Below are positions 33,792 to 42,050 of a stretch of DNA of 64,000 bases, one piece after another (position 1 is the first letter of the stretch; every line of letters starts with the position of its first letter). The DNA comes from Lentzea albida (GTDB lineage Bacteria; Actinomycetota; Actinomycetes; Mycobacteriales; Pseudonocardiaceae). The DNA lies in contig NZ_FOFV01000013.1 of NCBI RefSeq assembly GCF_900111005.1, positions 62,001 through 126,000 on the forward strand, written 5' to 3'. The notes beneath the pieces were generated by a model. That model was given only the letters and a program-made list of their open reading frames with translations, was not told where the DNA came from and did no database searches. A program made the translations under genes and the position numbers.

Positions 33792-34111
33792 ACGAACGCA
33801 ACTTCGACGTCCACGGCCCGGTGATCGGCAGCAACATCGGCACCAGTGGCCGCGCCAGGACCGGGGACGTCCACATCGGACACATCAAGGACGTGAGCGC
33901 CGTGCTGCGGCTGCTCGACGAACTGCGCGAGGAGCTCAACGAGGCCCAGGCGCCCACGACGACGATCGAGGCGGTCGACGACCTCCGCGCCGAAGCCCGC
34001 AAACCCAGGCCCAGCAGGGACGTCGCGGACCACCTGATGGACAAGCTGGCCGACCGCGGCCTGGGCGAGCAGATGAAGGACCTGTCGAAGGCCTTCGACG
34101 CGCTGTTCTAG
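33788..34111 (+). CDS. Small helical protein with N-terminal GPVI-SNIGT motif
   Basis: This 107-residue protein opens MNERNFDVHGPVIGSNIGTS, then GRARTGDVHIGHIKDVSAVL. Residues 40-107 are helical and charged (LRLLDELREELNEAQ; LGEQMKDLSKAFDALF). The N-terminal motif repeats the C-terminal motif of the membrane protein encoded just upstream. The pattern hydrophobic-GPVI followed by G-DVH-G recalls the short beta motifs found on actinobacterial NLR-type proteins and their partners. It is coupled by a four-base overlap. The function is unknown. Confidence 0.7.
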   Translation: MNERNFDVHGPVIGSNIGTSGRARTGDVHIGHIKDVSAVLRLLDELREELNEAQAPTTTIEAVDDLRAEARKPRPSRDVADHLMDKLADRGLGEQMKDLSKAFDALF

Positions 34112-34128
34112 AGACGCGCTGTTCTAGA
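34097..34128. repeat. Perfect 16-bp tandem duplication at the convergent gene ends
   Basis: GACGCGCTGTTCTAGA occurs twice in a row, at 34097-34112 and 34113-34128. The plus-strand small gene stops with TAG in the first copy and prmC stops with TAG (read on the minus strand) in the second. It marks the junction between the accessory block and the conserved prmC gene. Confidence 0.85.
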
Positions 34129-35008
34129 CCTGACCGGCTCGGCGGGCGGTCGCGAACCTCGGCCGCCCCGCCAGGTCGGCGTGGTCCGCCACGTCCGTGA
34201 GCGCACGACGTGCGGCCAGCAGCGCCGGCACGGACTCGCCCTGCGTGTCGTCGTGCTCGATGCCGACGGACCCGCCGGGCTTGAGCCACCGCGCGGCCGC
34301 CCACACGACGTGCCGGATCACGTCCAGCCCGTCGGCGCCCGAGAACACCGCGTGGTGCGGGTCGTGCTCGCCCACCTCGGGCTGCACCGGGGTTCCCTCC
34401 GGCACGTAGGGCGGGTTGCACACCAGGAGGTCCACCTGACCGTCCAGGTCGGACAGCAACGTCGGGTCGGTGGCGTCCCCGGAGTGCAGGCGGATCGGCG
34501 TGTCTCCGGCGGCCACCCGCGCGTCGGCGTTGCGGCGCGTCCAGGCAAGCGCTTGCGGATCGATCTCCACCGCGTGCACCACGGCGTCCGGGCGGGCGGC
34601 CGCGATGGACAACGCCAGCGCGCCCGTGCCCGTGCACAGGTCCACGACGACCGGCGACGACACGCCGACCAGCGCTTTCAGGCCCCACTCCATCAGCAGC
34701 TCGGTCTCGGGCCGCGGCACGAACACGCCGGGCCCGACCTCGACGGAGATGGCGCCCATCGGTGCCCAGCCGAGGATGTGCTGCAAGGGGATCCGCGAGG
34801 CGCGGGTCCGGACGAGCTTGTGCAGCTGGTCGATCACCGACGGGTCGACCAGCGGGATGAGCGGCAGCCGCCCGCGCTCGACGCCGAGCACGTGGGCAGC
34901 CAGGTACTCCGCGTCGACGCGCGGACTGTCCACCCCCGCCTCGGCGAGGATCTTCGCCGCCTCGGAGATCGCGAGGCGCAGCGGCTGCCGGTTCATCATC
35001 GAGGACAT
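34124..35008 (-). CDS. prmC: Peptide chain release factor N5-glutamine methyltransferase
   Basis: This 294-residue SAM-dependent methyltransferase has an N-terminal helical domain (1-85) that contacts the release factor. It then has the SAM motif VVDLCTGTGALAL (121-133), Asp/Glu at VHAVEIDPQA, and the catalytic NPPY at 198-201. It methylates the Gln of the GGQ motif in RF1 and RF2. It normally follows prfA directly; here two metabolic genes intervene. The start may be either of two ATGs three codons apart, and no good ribosome site is seen. Confidence 0.94.
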   Translation of the reverse strand: MSSMMNRQPLRLAISEAAKILAEAGVDSPRVDAEYLAAHVLGVERGRLPLIPLVDPSVIDQLHKLVRTRASRIPLQHILGWAPMGAISVEVGPGVFVPRPETELLMEWGLKALVGVSSPVVVDLCTGTGALALSIAAARPDAVVHAVEIDPQALAWTRRNADARVAAGDTPIRLHSGDATDPTLLSDLDGQVDLLVCNPPYVPEGTPVQPEVGEHDPHHAVFSGADGLDVIRHVVWAAARWLKPGGSVGIEHDDTQGESVPALLAARRALTDVADHADLAGRPRFATARRAGQV

Positions 35009-35023
35009 CGAGGAGAAGCTATC

Positions 35024-36409
35024 TCAGAAGTTGATCATGTGCCCGGCCAGGCCGTGCACCGCTTCCTTGACGGCTTCCGAGAGGGTCGGGTGCGCGTGGA
35101 CGTTGCGCGCGACCTCGTGGACGGTGAGGTCCCACTGCTGCGCCAGCGTGAGCTCGGGCAGCAGCTCGGTCGCCTCGGGGCCGATGATGTGGCCGCCGAG
35201 CAGCTCGCCGTGCTTGCCGTCGCTGATCAGCTTCACGAAGCCGCCGGGCTCGGCCAGGCCGTGCGCCTTGCCGTTCGCGGTGAACGGGAACTTCGCGACC
35301 TGGACGTCGAAGCCCTTCTCGCGCGCCTGCTTCTCGGTGTAGCCGAAGGAGGCGATCTGCGGCTGGCAGAACGTCGCCCGCGGGATCATCACGTAGTCGA
35401 GCTCCATGGTCTCGGCGCCCGCGATGGTCTCCGACGCGATGATGCCCATGGACTCGGCGGTGTGCGCGAGCATCAGCTTCGCGGTGACGTCACCGATCGC
35501 GAAGATGTGCGGCACGGACGTGCGGCCGCGGCCGTCGATGTCGATCGCGCCGCGGTCGGTCAGCTTCACGCCGGTGTTCTCGAGGCCGTAGCCCTCGACG
35601 CGCGGCACGAAACCGATGGCCTGCATGACCTTGTCGGCCTCGAGGACCTCTTCGGCGCCGTTCTTCGAGACGGTGACGCGGACCTTCGGGCCCGACTCGT
35701 CGATCGACTCGACGCGGGTGCCGACGCGCACGTCGACGCCCAGCTTCTTGTAGCGCTTGAGCAGCTCGGCGGAGACCTCTTCGTCCTCGAGCGGCACCAT
35801 GCGGTCGAGGAACTCGACGATGGTGACCTTCACGCCGTAGTTGTGCATGACGTACGCGAACTCGACGCCGATGGCACCCGCGCCGGCGATGATGATCGAC
35901 TCGGGCAGGTCCTCGGTCATGATCTGCTCTTCGTAGGTCACGACGCGGTCGGACTTCTGCGTGTTCGGCAGCATCCGGGTCGTGGCGCCCACGGCGATGA
36001 TCGCGTGGCCGAAGGTGATCGTCTCGTCCCCGACGGTCAGGGTGTGGTCGTCGGTGAAGTTGGCCCAGCCGTTGTACTCGGTGATGCCGTTCTTCTTCAT
36101 GAGGAAGTGCACGCCCTTGACGCGCCCGTCCGCGACCTTGCGGCTGCGCTGCCACGCAGCGCTGTAGTCGAAGCTCACGTTGCCGTCGACCTTGATGCCG
36201 AACGTCTTCTGCTCGTGCGTGAAGATGTGCGCCAGCTCGGCGTTGCGCAACAGCGCCTTCGACGGGATGCAGCCGACGTTCAGGCAAACGCCGCCCCAGT
36301 ACTTCTCCTCGACGATGGCGGTCTTCAGCCCGAGCTGAGCCGCACGGATCGCGGCGACGTACCCGCCGGGACCCGCACCCACGACCACGACATCAAAGTG
36401 TGCGCTCAT
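35024..36409 (-). CDS. lpdA: Dihydrolipoyl dehydrogenase (E3)
   Basis: This 461-residue flavoprotein has the FAD motif VVVVGAGPGGYVAAIRAAQL, the redox disulfide GGVCLNVGCIPSKAL, the NAD-binding IIIAGAGAIGVEFAYVM and the C-terminal catalytic HAHPTLSEAVKEAVHG (His-Glu). It re-oxidises dihydrolipoyl groups of pyruvate, 2-oxoglutarate or branched-chain dehydrogenase complexes using NAD+. ATG 36409 has AGG 8 bases upstream. The gene lies between a hydrolase gene and prmC with 9- and 15-base gaps, so it reads as part of the operon, although E3 is not normally in this cluster. Confidence 0.95.
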   Translation of the reverse strand: MSAHFDVVVVGAGPGGYVAAIRAAQLGLKTAIVEEKYWGGVCLNVGCIPSKALLRNAELAHIFTHEQKTFGIKVDGNVSFDYSAAWQRSRKVADGRVKGVHFLMKKNGITEYNGWANFTDDHTLTVGDETITFGHAIIAVGATTRMLPNTQKSDRVVTYEEQIMTEDLPESIIIAGAGAIGVEFAYVMHNYGVKVTIVEFLDRMVPLEDEEVSAELLKRYKKLGVDVRVGTRVESIDESGPKVRVTVSKNGAEEVLEADKVMQAIGFVPRVEGYGLENTGVKLTDRGAIDIDGRGRTSVPHIFAIGDVTAKLMLAHTAESMGIIASETIAGAETMELDYVMIPRATFCQPQIASFGYTEKQAREKGFDVQVAKFPFTANGKAHGLAEPGGFVKLISDGKHGELLGGHIIGPEATELLPELTLAQQWDLTVHEVARNVHAHPTLSEAVKEAVHGLAGHMINF

Positions 36410-36418
36410 AGGCACAAC

Positions 36419-37627
36419 CTAGCTCTTGAGCTGCACCTGCAAGAACTCAACCGTCCGTTTCCAGGCGTCCGCGCGGGCGTGCGCCGTGGCCTGCGGAGAA
36501 CCGCCACCCGAGAAGGTGACACCGGGCCCCGGATACGTCACGTCCGTGGCAGGGCGGTGCGGCGGGCCCGCGATCAGGTGTCCTGCCTCGGGATACACGA
36601 CGTGCTCGTACGGGAACGCGTGCTCGTGGTCCTTCAACCGCCGCATCGCGACGTCGCTCAGCTCGGTGCTCGGCCAGCTGTCGTCCTGTCCGGACGAGAT
36701 GAGCAACACACCCCCGGAGATCCGCTCGACCGCGATCTCGGTGTCCTCGGGGATGCCGTCCTCGGTGCTGAAGGCGAGCCGCAGGGGCACCGGTTCGTCG
36801 TTGACGATCTTCGCGCGCAGTTCGTCGCCGATGTCGTACGGCAGGTACGGCAGCGGCTCGCCCTTGTGCGTCCACGACGCGGCCTCGTAGGAGAGCTTCT
36901 GCAGCAGGTTGCGGCCGGGCCCGATGGCCTGGGTGACCACGCCGCTACCGACGACGCTCACGACGGCGCTGACCTCGGGGAACGTTGCGCCGATCAGCAG
37001 TGCCAGCTCGCCACCGCGCGATCCCCCGACGACACCGATCTCGCCGGCGTGACCGGAGAGGAACTCGATGGCATCGCCGAAGTACTCGAGCGGGATGTCG
37101 ACGAGGTGCTCGGGGAGGCCCTTCAGACCGAAGTAGCCGAGGGCGAGCGTGACGAACCCGTGCGCGGCCAGGAGCGCCGCGTCAGTCTCGTGGAGGCCGC
37201 CTTCGGACCCGCTGAGCACGATCACGCCCGGCAGCACGGCTCCGTCGTCCTCAGGGGCGAACAGGGTGCCCACGAGTCCGCTCTCGCGGACCTCGAGGCG
37301 CTCGACGCCTTCGGGGACCTGCTGCCGTTCGAGGACCCGGTCGCCGACGCCCTCGACGGACAGCACCGTCTTGGTGGCCTTGCCACCTGTGCGTTCCAAC
37401 GACCAGAAGAGGCCCATCGGGTCCACGCCGCGATAGCTGCCTTCGAGCGGAGCGTGCCGTGTGAGATCAACGACACCATGGTCATCGGCCTCGAACACGG
37501 CGTGAGAAGCGCGATCACCCGTCGAGAGCTGCACGGTGATCGTCTGGCCGGGTTTGAGCCCCACGACCCGCGTCTCGACCGGCTGGTCGAGGGGCGCTGT
37601 CTGAGGATCTACCAGGATCTCGGCCAC
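36419..37627 (-). CDS. Acyl-CoA thioesterase / BAAT-type alpha/beta hydrolase
   Basis: This 402-residue protein has an N-terminal beta-sandwich domain (1-115), with MGLFWSLERTGG as in acyl-CoA thioester hydrolase/BAAT N-terminal domains. The alpha/beta hydrolase domain (about 130-400) has nucleophile elbow GVVGGSRGGELALL (Ser, where the bile-acid transferase has Cys) and a likely His in YPEAGHLIAGPPH. Ser favours thioester hydrolysis over amino-acid conjugation. The substrate is unknown. It starts 22 bases after prfA and is followed by lpdA, so the three are probably cotranscribed. Confidence 0.8.
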   Translation of the reverse strand: MAEILVDPQTAPLDQPVETRVVGLKPGQTITVQLSTGDRASHAVFEADDHGVVDLTRHAPLEGSYRGVDPMGLFWSLERTGGKATKTVLSVEGVGDRVLERQQVPEGVERLEVRESGLVGTLFAPEDDGAVLPGVIVLSGSEGGLHETDAALLAAHGFVTLALGYFGLKGLPEHLVDIPLEYFGDAIEFLSGHAGEIGVVGGSRGGELALLIGATFPEVSAVVSVVGSGVVTQAIGPGRNLLQKLSYEAASWTHKGEPLPYLPYDIGDELRAKIVNDEPVPLRLAFSTEDGIPEDTEIAVERISGGVLLISSGQDDSWPSTELSDVAMRRLKDHEHAFPYEHVVYPEAGHLIAGPPHRPATDVTYPGPGVTFSGGGSPQATAHARADAWKRTVEFLQVQLKS

Positions 37628-37649
37628 AACGCGCCCCTCTCACGTCGGT

Positions 37650-38714
37650 CTACCCGCCTGCGAGCCGTTCTGCCCGGTCAGCGGCGGCCAGAGCCTCGAC
37701 CACCGCGTCCAGGTCACCGTCGAGCACCTGGTCCAGGTTATGCGCTTTGTACCCAACCCGGTGATCGGAGATGCGTGATTCGGGGAAGTTGTAGGTCCTC
37801 ACCCGTTCGCTGCGGTCGACCGTGCGGATCTGGGTGCGCCGGGCGTCCGACTGCTCCTGCGCCTTCTGCTCCTCGGCGAGGGCGACCAGGCGGCTCTGCA
37901 GCACCTGCATGGCGCGGGCCTTGTTCTGGAGCTGGCTGCGCTCGTTCTGGCAGGACGTGACGATGCCGGTGGGCAGGTGGGTGATGCGGACCGCCGAGTC
38001 GGTGGTGTTGACCGACTGACCGCCCTTGCCGCTCGACCGGTAGACGTCGATGCGGAGGTCCTTCTCGTCGATCTCGATCGCGGCGGTCTCCTCGGTCTCG
38101 GGGAAGACCAGGACGCCGGCCGCGGAGGTGTGGATGCGGCCCTGGCTCTCGGTGACGGGCACGCGCTGCACGCGGTGCACGCCGCCCTCCCACTTCAGCC
38201 GGCTCCAGACGCCGTCCGGGGTCGTCGCCTTGGCCTTGATGGCCACCGTGACGTCCTTGAACCCGCCGAGGTCGGAGTCGGTGCCGTCGAGCATCTCGAC
38301 CTTCCAGCCCTGCCGCTCCGCGTACCGCGTGTACATGCGCAGCAGGTCTCCGGCGAACAGCGCGGACTCCTCGCCGCCCTCACCGGACTTGATCTCCAGC
38401 AGCACGTCGTCGCCGTCGTGCGGGTCGCGCGGCAGCAGCAGCTCGGTGAGGCGCTCCTCCAGCTTGGGGAGCTGCGCCTCGATGTCGTCGACCTCGCTCT
38501 GGAACGACCTGTCCTCGGCCGCGAGCTCCTTGGCCGCCTCGAGGTCGCTCTTCGCCTGCTCGATCTCCCTCGCGGTCTTCACGATGGGCCCGAGCGCGGC
38601 GTACCGCTTGCCGAGCTTGCGCGCCCCCGCCTGGTCAGCGTGCACGGAGGGGTCCGCGAGCTTCTTCTCCAGCTCGTCGTACTCGGCGAGCAAGCTGTCC
38701 AGCGACTGCGACAC
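37650..38714 (-). CDS. prfA: Peptide chain release factor 1
   Basis: This 354-residue RF1 has the stop-codon recognition tripeptide PVT (186-188, the RF1 PxT form that reads UAA/UAG) and the catalytic GGQ at 231-233 in SSGKGGQSVNTTDSAVR. Class I factor domains and length are normal. The start is GTG 38714. The GGQ glutamine is the target of PrmC encoded further along the same strand. Confidence 0.97.
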   Translation of the reverse strand: MSQSLDSLLAEYDELEKKLADPSVHADQAGARKLGKRYAALGPIVKTAREIEQAKSDLEAAKELAAEDRSFQSEVDDIEAQLPKLEERLTELLLPRDPHDGDDVLLEIKSGEGGEESALFAGDLLRMYTRYAERQGWKVEMLDGTDSDLGGFKDVTVAIKAKATTPDGVWSRLKWEGGVHRVQRVPVTESQGRIHTSAAGVLVFPETEETAAIEIDEKDLRIDVYRSSGKGGQSVNTTDSAVRITHLPTGIVTSCQNERSQLQNKARAMQVLQSRLVALAEEQKAQEQSDARRTQIRTVDRSERVRTYNFPESRISDHRVGYKAHNLDQVLDGDLDAVVEALAAADRAERLAGG

Positions 38715-38801
38715 GTCTCCTGCTTTCGGTTCGGGTTGCCTGGAAACGGCGACGGCGCCCGCCCCGGCCGTGGAGGCCGAGGTCAGGCGCCGTGAAAGCA
38801 G

Positions 38802-39014
38802 CTACTTGTTGCGCTTGCCGTAACGCGCCTCGAAGCGCGCCACGCGACCGCCGGTGTCCAGGATGCGCTGCTTGCCCGTGTAGAACGGGTGGCAGTTCGA
38901 GCACATCTCGACGCGAACCTCGGACGCCGAGGTGGTGCTGCGCGTGGTGAACGCGTTGCCGCAGCTGCAGGTCACTTCGGTGACCGTGTACTCGGGGTGG
39001 ATTCCACTCTTCAA
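38802..39014 (-). CDS. rpmE: 50S ribosomal protein bL31, zinc-binding (C+) form
   Basis: This 70-residue protein has four zinc-ligand cysteines in TCSCGNAF (Cys16, Cys18) and EMCSNCHPFYTGKQ (Cys37, Cys40), so it is the zinc-containing paralogue. The start is an uncommon TTG (39014), with AAAGGGA upstream and the expected product MKSGIHPEYTVTEVTC. It lies between prfA and rho as in other actinobacteria. Confidence 0.96.
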   Translation of the reverse strand: MKSGIHPEYTVTEVTCSCGNAFTTRSTTSASEVRVEMCSNCHPFYTGKQRILDTGGRVARFEARYGKRNK

Positions 39015-39281
39015 GATCTTGTCCCTTTCAAGGATGGCCGCCGGGTCCCTGTTGGTGAACGGGTGAACCGGAGCCGGACTCGACCGTTTAGTTTGCCAGA
39101 CCGTTCAACACGTGCAAAAACGCGGTTGTTCCCGCCGGTCGGTCGTGGCTCATGTCACAACCGCTTAACCTCCGTGGTACGCCGTTCAGCGCAAGGTGTC
39201 GCCGTTGGGCCAGATGCGGCTGCGTGTTGTTGGTGAGTGTCCATCAGACTATCCCGCGTGTTCTGCACCCTTGAGCGGCCG

Positions 39282-39644
39282 ATGGACCAGCGCGTGTGGC
39301 TGGTCCTGCCGTTCGTGTTCTCCGCGGCCGTGTTCGGCCTGATGGGAGCGGGTGGCCTGCTGATCGGCGACTGGAGTTCGGTGCCGTTGTCGCCGGTCGT
39401 GTCCGGGGCCGGTGTGGCCGTGGCCGCCGCCGTGTCCGGCGGGGTCAGGTGGAGGCGGTCCTGGCAGCGGAACTGGTTGCGGTGGCCCTACCTGGCGGCC
39501 GTGCTGGTCCTCGGGGTCGTGGTGGGCGCGGTGGAGGTTCCCGCGCTGGCGGCCGCGGTGGTGGGACTGCCGGTGCTGATGGGCCTGGTGTTCCAGTGCC
39601 TGGTGCAGAGCGACGAGAACCGCCACACCGCCGGCTGCCGCTGA
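39282..39644 (+). CDS. Small four-helix membrane protein of unknown function
   Basis: This protein of about 120 residues starts at ATG 39282 (MDQRVWLVLPFVFSAAVFGL) and has four hydrophobic segments, including YLAAVLVLGVVVGAVEVPAL and AAAVVGLPVLMGLVFQCLV. It ends in a short polar tail. A GTG at 39237 in frame would add 15 residues; neither start has a strong ribosome site. It lies on the opposite strand between rpmE and rho, an intrusion in an otherwise conserved pair. No family was recognised. Confidence 0.55.
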   Translation: MDQRVWLVLPFVFSAAVFGLMGAGGLLIGDWSSVPLSPVVSGAGVAVAAAVSGGVRWRRSWQRNWLRWPYLAAVLVLGVVVGAVEVPALAAAVVGLPVLMGLVFQCLVQSDENRHTAGCR

Positions 39645-39692
39645 GCGGACCGCTCGCGAGGCCTTCGGCATTCGAGTGACAAGCATGAAAAA

Positions 39693-39717
39693 GCCCCCGC
39701 TGACCTGCAGCGGGGGC
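39693..39717 (-). terminator. Intrinsic terminator of rho with U-tract
   Basis: The stem GCCCCCGCTG (39693-39702) pairs with CAGCGGGGGC (39708-39717). On the minus strand it is followed by TTTTT, a textbook intrinsic terminator and the best one in the window. It lies 28 bases past the rho stop and also faces the end of the small membrane-protein gene. Confidence 0.88.
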
Positions 39718-39744
39718 GATTTCACGTGAAACTCACGTCGAGCG

Positions 39745-41733
39745 TCAGTCCTGCTCGGCGCCCGGCGTCGTCTTCGCGACCTGCATCAGGAACTCGATGT
39801 TGGTGCGGGACTTGCGCAGGCGGTCGAGCAGCAGGTCGATGGCCTGCTGACCGTCGAGCGCGTGCAGCACGCGGCGGAGCTTGTGCGTGACCGCCATCTC
39901 GTCCGGCGAGAGCAGGAGCTCTTCCTTGCGGGTGCCGGAGCTGTCGACGTCGACCGCCGGGAACGTGCGCTTGTCGGCGATCTTGCGGTCGAGCTTGAGC
40001 TCGGCGTTGCCGGTGCCCTTGAACTCTTCGAAGATCACCGAGTCACCGGCGGAACCGGTCTCGACCAGCGCCGTCGCGATGACGGTCAGCGAGCCGCCGC
40101 CCTCGATGTTGCGGGCGGCGCCGAGGAAGCGCTTCGGCGGGTAGAGGGCCGTCGAGTCGACACCACCGGACAGGATTCGGCCGGACGCCGGGGCTGCCAG
40201 GTTGTAGGCGCGGCCCAGGCGGGTGATCGAGTCGAGCAGGACGACGACGTCGTGGCCCATCTCGACCAGGCGCTTGGCGCGCTCGATCGCGAGCTCCGAG
40301 ATCGTCGTGTGGTCCGACGGCGGCCGGTCGAAGGTCGAGGCGATGACCTCGCCCTTCACCGAGCGCTGCATGTCGGTGACCTCTTCCGGACGCTCGTCCA
40401 CGAGCACGACCATGAGGTGGCACTCGGGGTTGTTCTTCGTGATCGCGTTCGCGATCGACTGCAGAACCGAGGTCTTGCCGGCCTTCGGCGGCGACACGAT
40501 CAGGGCGCGCTGGCCCTTGCCGATCGGCATCACCAGGTCGATGACGCGGGTGGTGAGGATGTGCGGCTCGGTCTCGAGGCGCAGGCGCTCGTTCGGGTAG
40601 AGCGGCGTCAGCTTCGTGAAGTCCGGGCGGTTGCGCGCCTCTTCTGGGTCCAGGCCGTTGATCTTGTCGACGCGGACCAGCGGGTTGAACTTCTGGCGCT
40701 GCTGCTCGCCGTCGCGCGGCTGGCGGACGGCGCCGGTGATGGCGTCACCGCGGCGCAGGCCGTACTTGCGGACCAGCGAGAGCGAGACGTAGACGTCGTT
40801 CGAGCCCGCGAGGTAGCCCGACGTGCGGACGAACGCGTAGTTCTCCAGCACGTCCAGGATGCCCGCGACGGGGAGCAGGACGTCGTCCTCGCGCACCTCG
40901 GTCTCGCGGTCGCCACGGCCTCCGCCGTCCTGGCCCTCACCACGGCCACCACGCCTGCGGCGGTCGCGGAAGCGGCCGCGACGGCCGCCCTCGTCGTCGC
41001 CGTCCGGCTGGCCGCCACCCTGGCGGTCGCCGCGGTCACCGCGGTCGGAGCGCTCGCCCCGGTCGCGGTTGCGGTCACGGCCGCCGCGCTCGTTGCGGTC
41101 GCCGCGGTCCGAACGCTCGCCGCGCTCAGAGCGGTCGCCGCGGTCGGAACGCTCACCGCGGTCCGAACGCTCGCCGCGGTCGGAGCGGTCGCCGCGGTCC
41201 TGGCGCTCGGCGCGCTCAGGGCGCTCGGCGCGCTGCTCGGACTGCTGCGGCTGGCCCTCGCCCTCGGCGTTGCCGCCGCCACGGCCGGAACGGCGGCGGC
41301 GGTTTCCACGGCGCCCCCCGTCCTCGGACGAGCGGTCGTCGGCGGCCGGAGCCTCGACGGACGCGGGCTTCTCCGCGACCTCGAGCTGCTGCTGAACAGG
41401 CTTTTCCACGGGCTTCTCGACGACCTTGGCCGCAGGCTTCTCGGCCGGGGCCTCCGCCTTCGGGGCCTTCGCGGGCTTCTCGGCCTTGGCGGCCGGGGCG
41501 CCGGAGCCCTGCTTCTCCTTGATGGCCGCGATCAGGTCGCCCTTGCGCAGGCCTGCGGTTCCGGTGATGCCCATTTGGCCGGCGAGCTCGCGCAACTCAG
41601 CGAGCACCATGCCGGACAGACCCGCGCGGCGGCGCGGCGTCGTGCCGTTCGATGGGGTGGACAGAGCGTTCTCCTCGGCTCCAGAACCAGCGGCAGCTGC
41701 GACTTCGCTGCTCAGCAAATCGGTGTTGGTCAC
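39745..41733 (-). CDS. rho: Transcription termination factor Rho with long Arg/Asp/Gly-rich insertion
   Basis: This 662-residue hexameric helicase ends transcription by pulling RNA from polymerase. The N-terminal Rho domain starts LAELRELAGQMGITGTAGLR. Residues 130-280 are a low-complexity insert of RGERSD/RGDRSD repeats. The RNA-binding cold-shock domain follows (GILDVLENYAFVRTSGYL). The ATPase core has Walker A VSPPKAGKTSVLQ and Walker B DVVVLLDSITRL. E. coli Rho has 419 residues; the extra length is the insert, a feature of actinobacterial Rho thought to add RNA affinity. The start is GTG 41733 with GGAAGGAC upstream. Confidence 0.96.
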   Translation of the reverse strand: MTNTDLLSSEVAAAAGSGAEENALSTPSNGTTPRRRAGLSGMVLAELRELAGQMGITGTAGLRKGDLIAAIKEKQGSGAPAAKAEKPAKAPKAEAPAEKPAAKVVEKPVEKPVQQQLEVAEKPASVEAPAADDRSSEDGGRRGNRRRRSGRGGGNAEGEGQPQQSEQRAERPERAERQDRGDRSDRGERSDRGERSDRGDRSERGERSDRGDRNERGGRDRNRDRGERSDRGDRGDRQGGGQPDGDDEGGRRGRFRDRRRRGGRGEGQDGGGRGDRETEVREDDVLLPVAGILDVLENYAFVRTSGYLAGSNDVYVSLSLVRKYGLRRGDAITGAVRQPRDGEQQRQKFNPLVRVDKINGLDPEEARNRPDFTKLTPLYPNERLRLETEPHILTTRVIDLVMPIGKGQRALIVSPPKAGKTSVLQSIANAITKNNPECHLMVVLVDERPEEVTDMQRSVKGEVIASTFDRPPSDHTTISELAIERAKRLVEMGHDVVVLLDSITRLGRAYNLAAPASGRILSGGVDSTALYPPKRFLGAARNIEGGGSLTVIATALVETGSAGDSVIFEEFKGTGNAELKLDRKIADKRTFPAVDVDSSGTRKEELLLSPDEMAVTHKLRRVLHALDGQQAIDLLLDRLRKSRTNIEFLMQVAKTTPGAEQD

Positions 41734-42003
41734 ACAAGTCCTTCCTGACCAGGCCCCGCCTCCTACGCGGCCCAGCGGACCCGCCTTCCCACTTCAGCGG
41801 GGAACGGCGGTCAAGTCCGATGAAGACGGAGGCACGAAGGCCTCCCTCGAGCACGGGACTTTTCTCAGATCACGGCGATCGGGTGCCTTTTCGCGTCCGC
41901 CCCGCCCGCACGGCACAGAGCCGGAACACAAAAGGATTGCGACCCGGAACGAGTGTCCGAGCGCGACACCGGCGCCCGTGCGCGCAGTGACTGATCGCCC
42001 CCG
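41734..42003 (-). promoter_or_regulatory. Long 5' leader of rho
   Basis: No gene is seen in the 317 bases between thrB and rho. With the promoter proposed at 42004-42032, the leader would be about 264 bases. Long leaders before rho are known in other bacteria, where Rho terminates its own message. Several G/C-rich inverted segments lie in it, but no riboswitch class was recognised. Confidence 0.4.
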
Positions 42004-42032
42004 AGGGTAGACGCCACTCTTCCACCATGCAA
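42004..42032 (-). promoter_or_regulatory. Candidate sigma-70-type promoter for rho
   Basis: On the minus strand TTGCAT (42027-42032) and TACCCT (42004-42009) are separated by exactly 17 bases. Both resemble the housekeeping consensus TTGACA / TAnnnT. It lies just past the thrB stop, giving rho its own promoter. Confidence 0.5.
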
Positions 42033-42050
42033 CAACCGGGGTCGGGCGTG

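Noticed and set aside
34181..37960. Long plus-strand open frame of about 1259 codons
   Set aside because: It is antisense to prmC, lpdA, the hydrolase and prfA, all of which have clear family motifs. It is a high-GC shadow.
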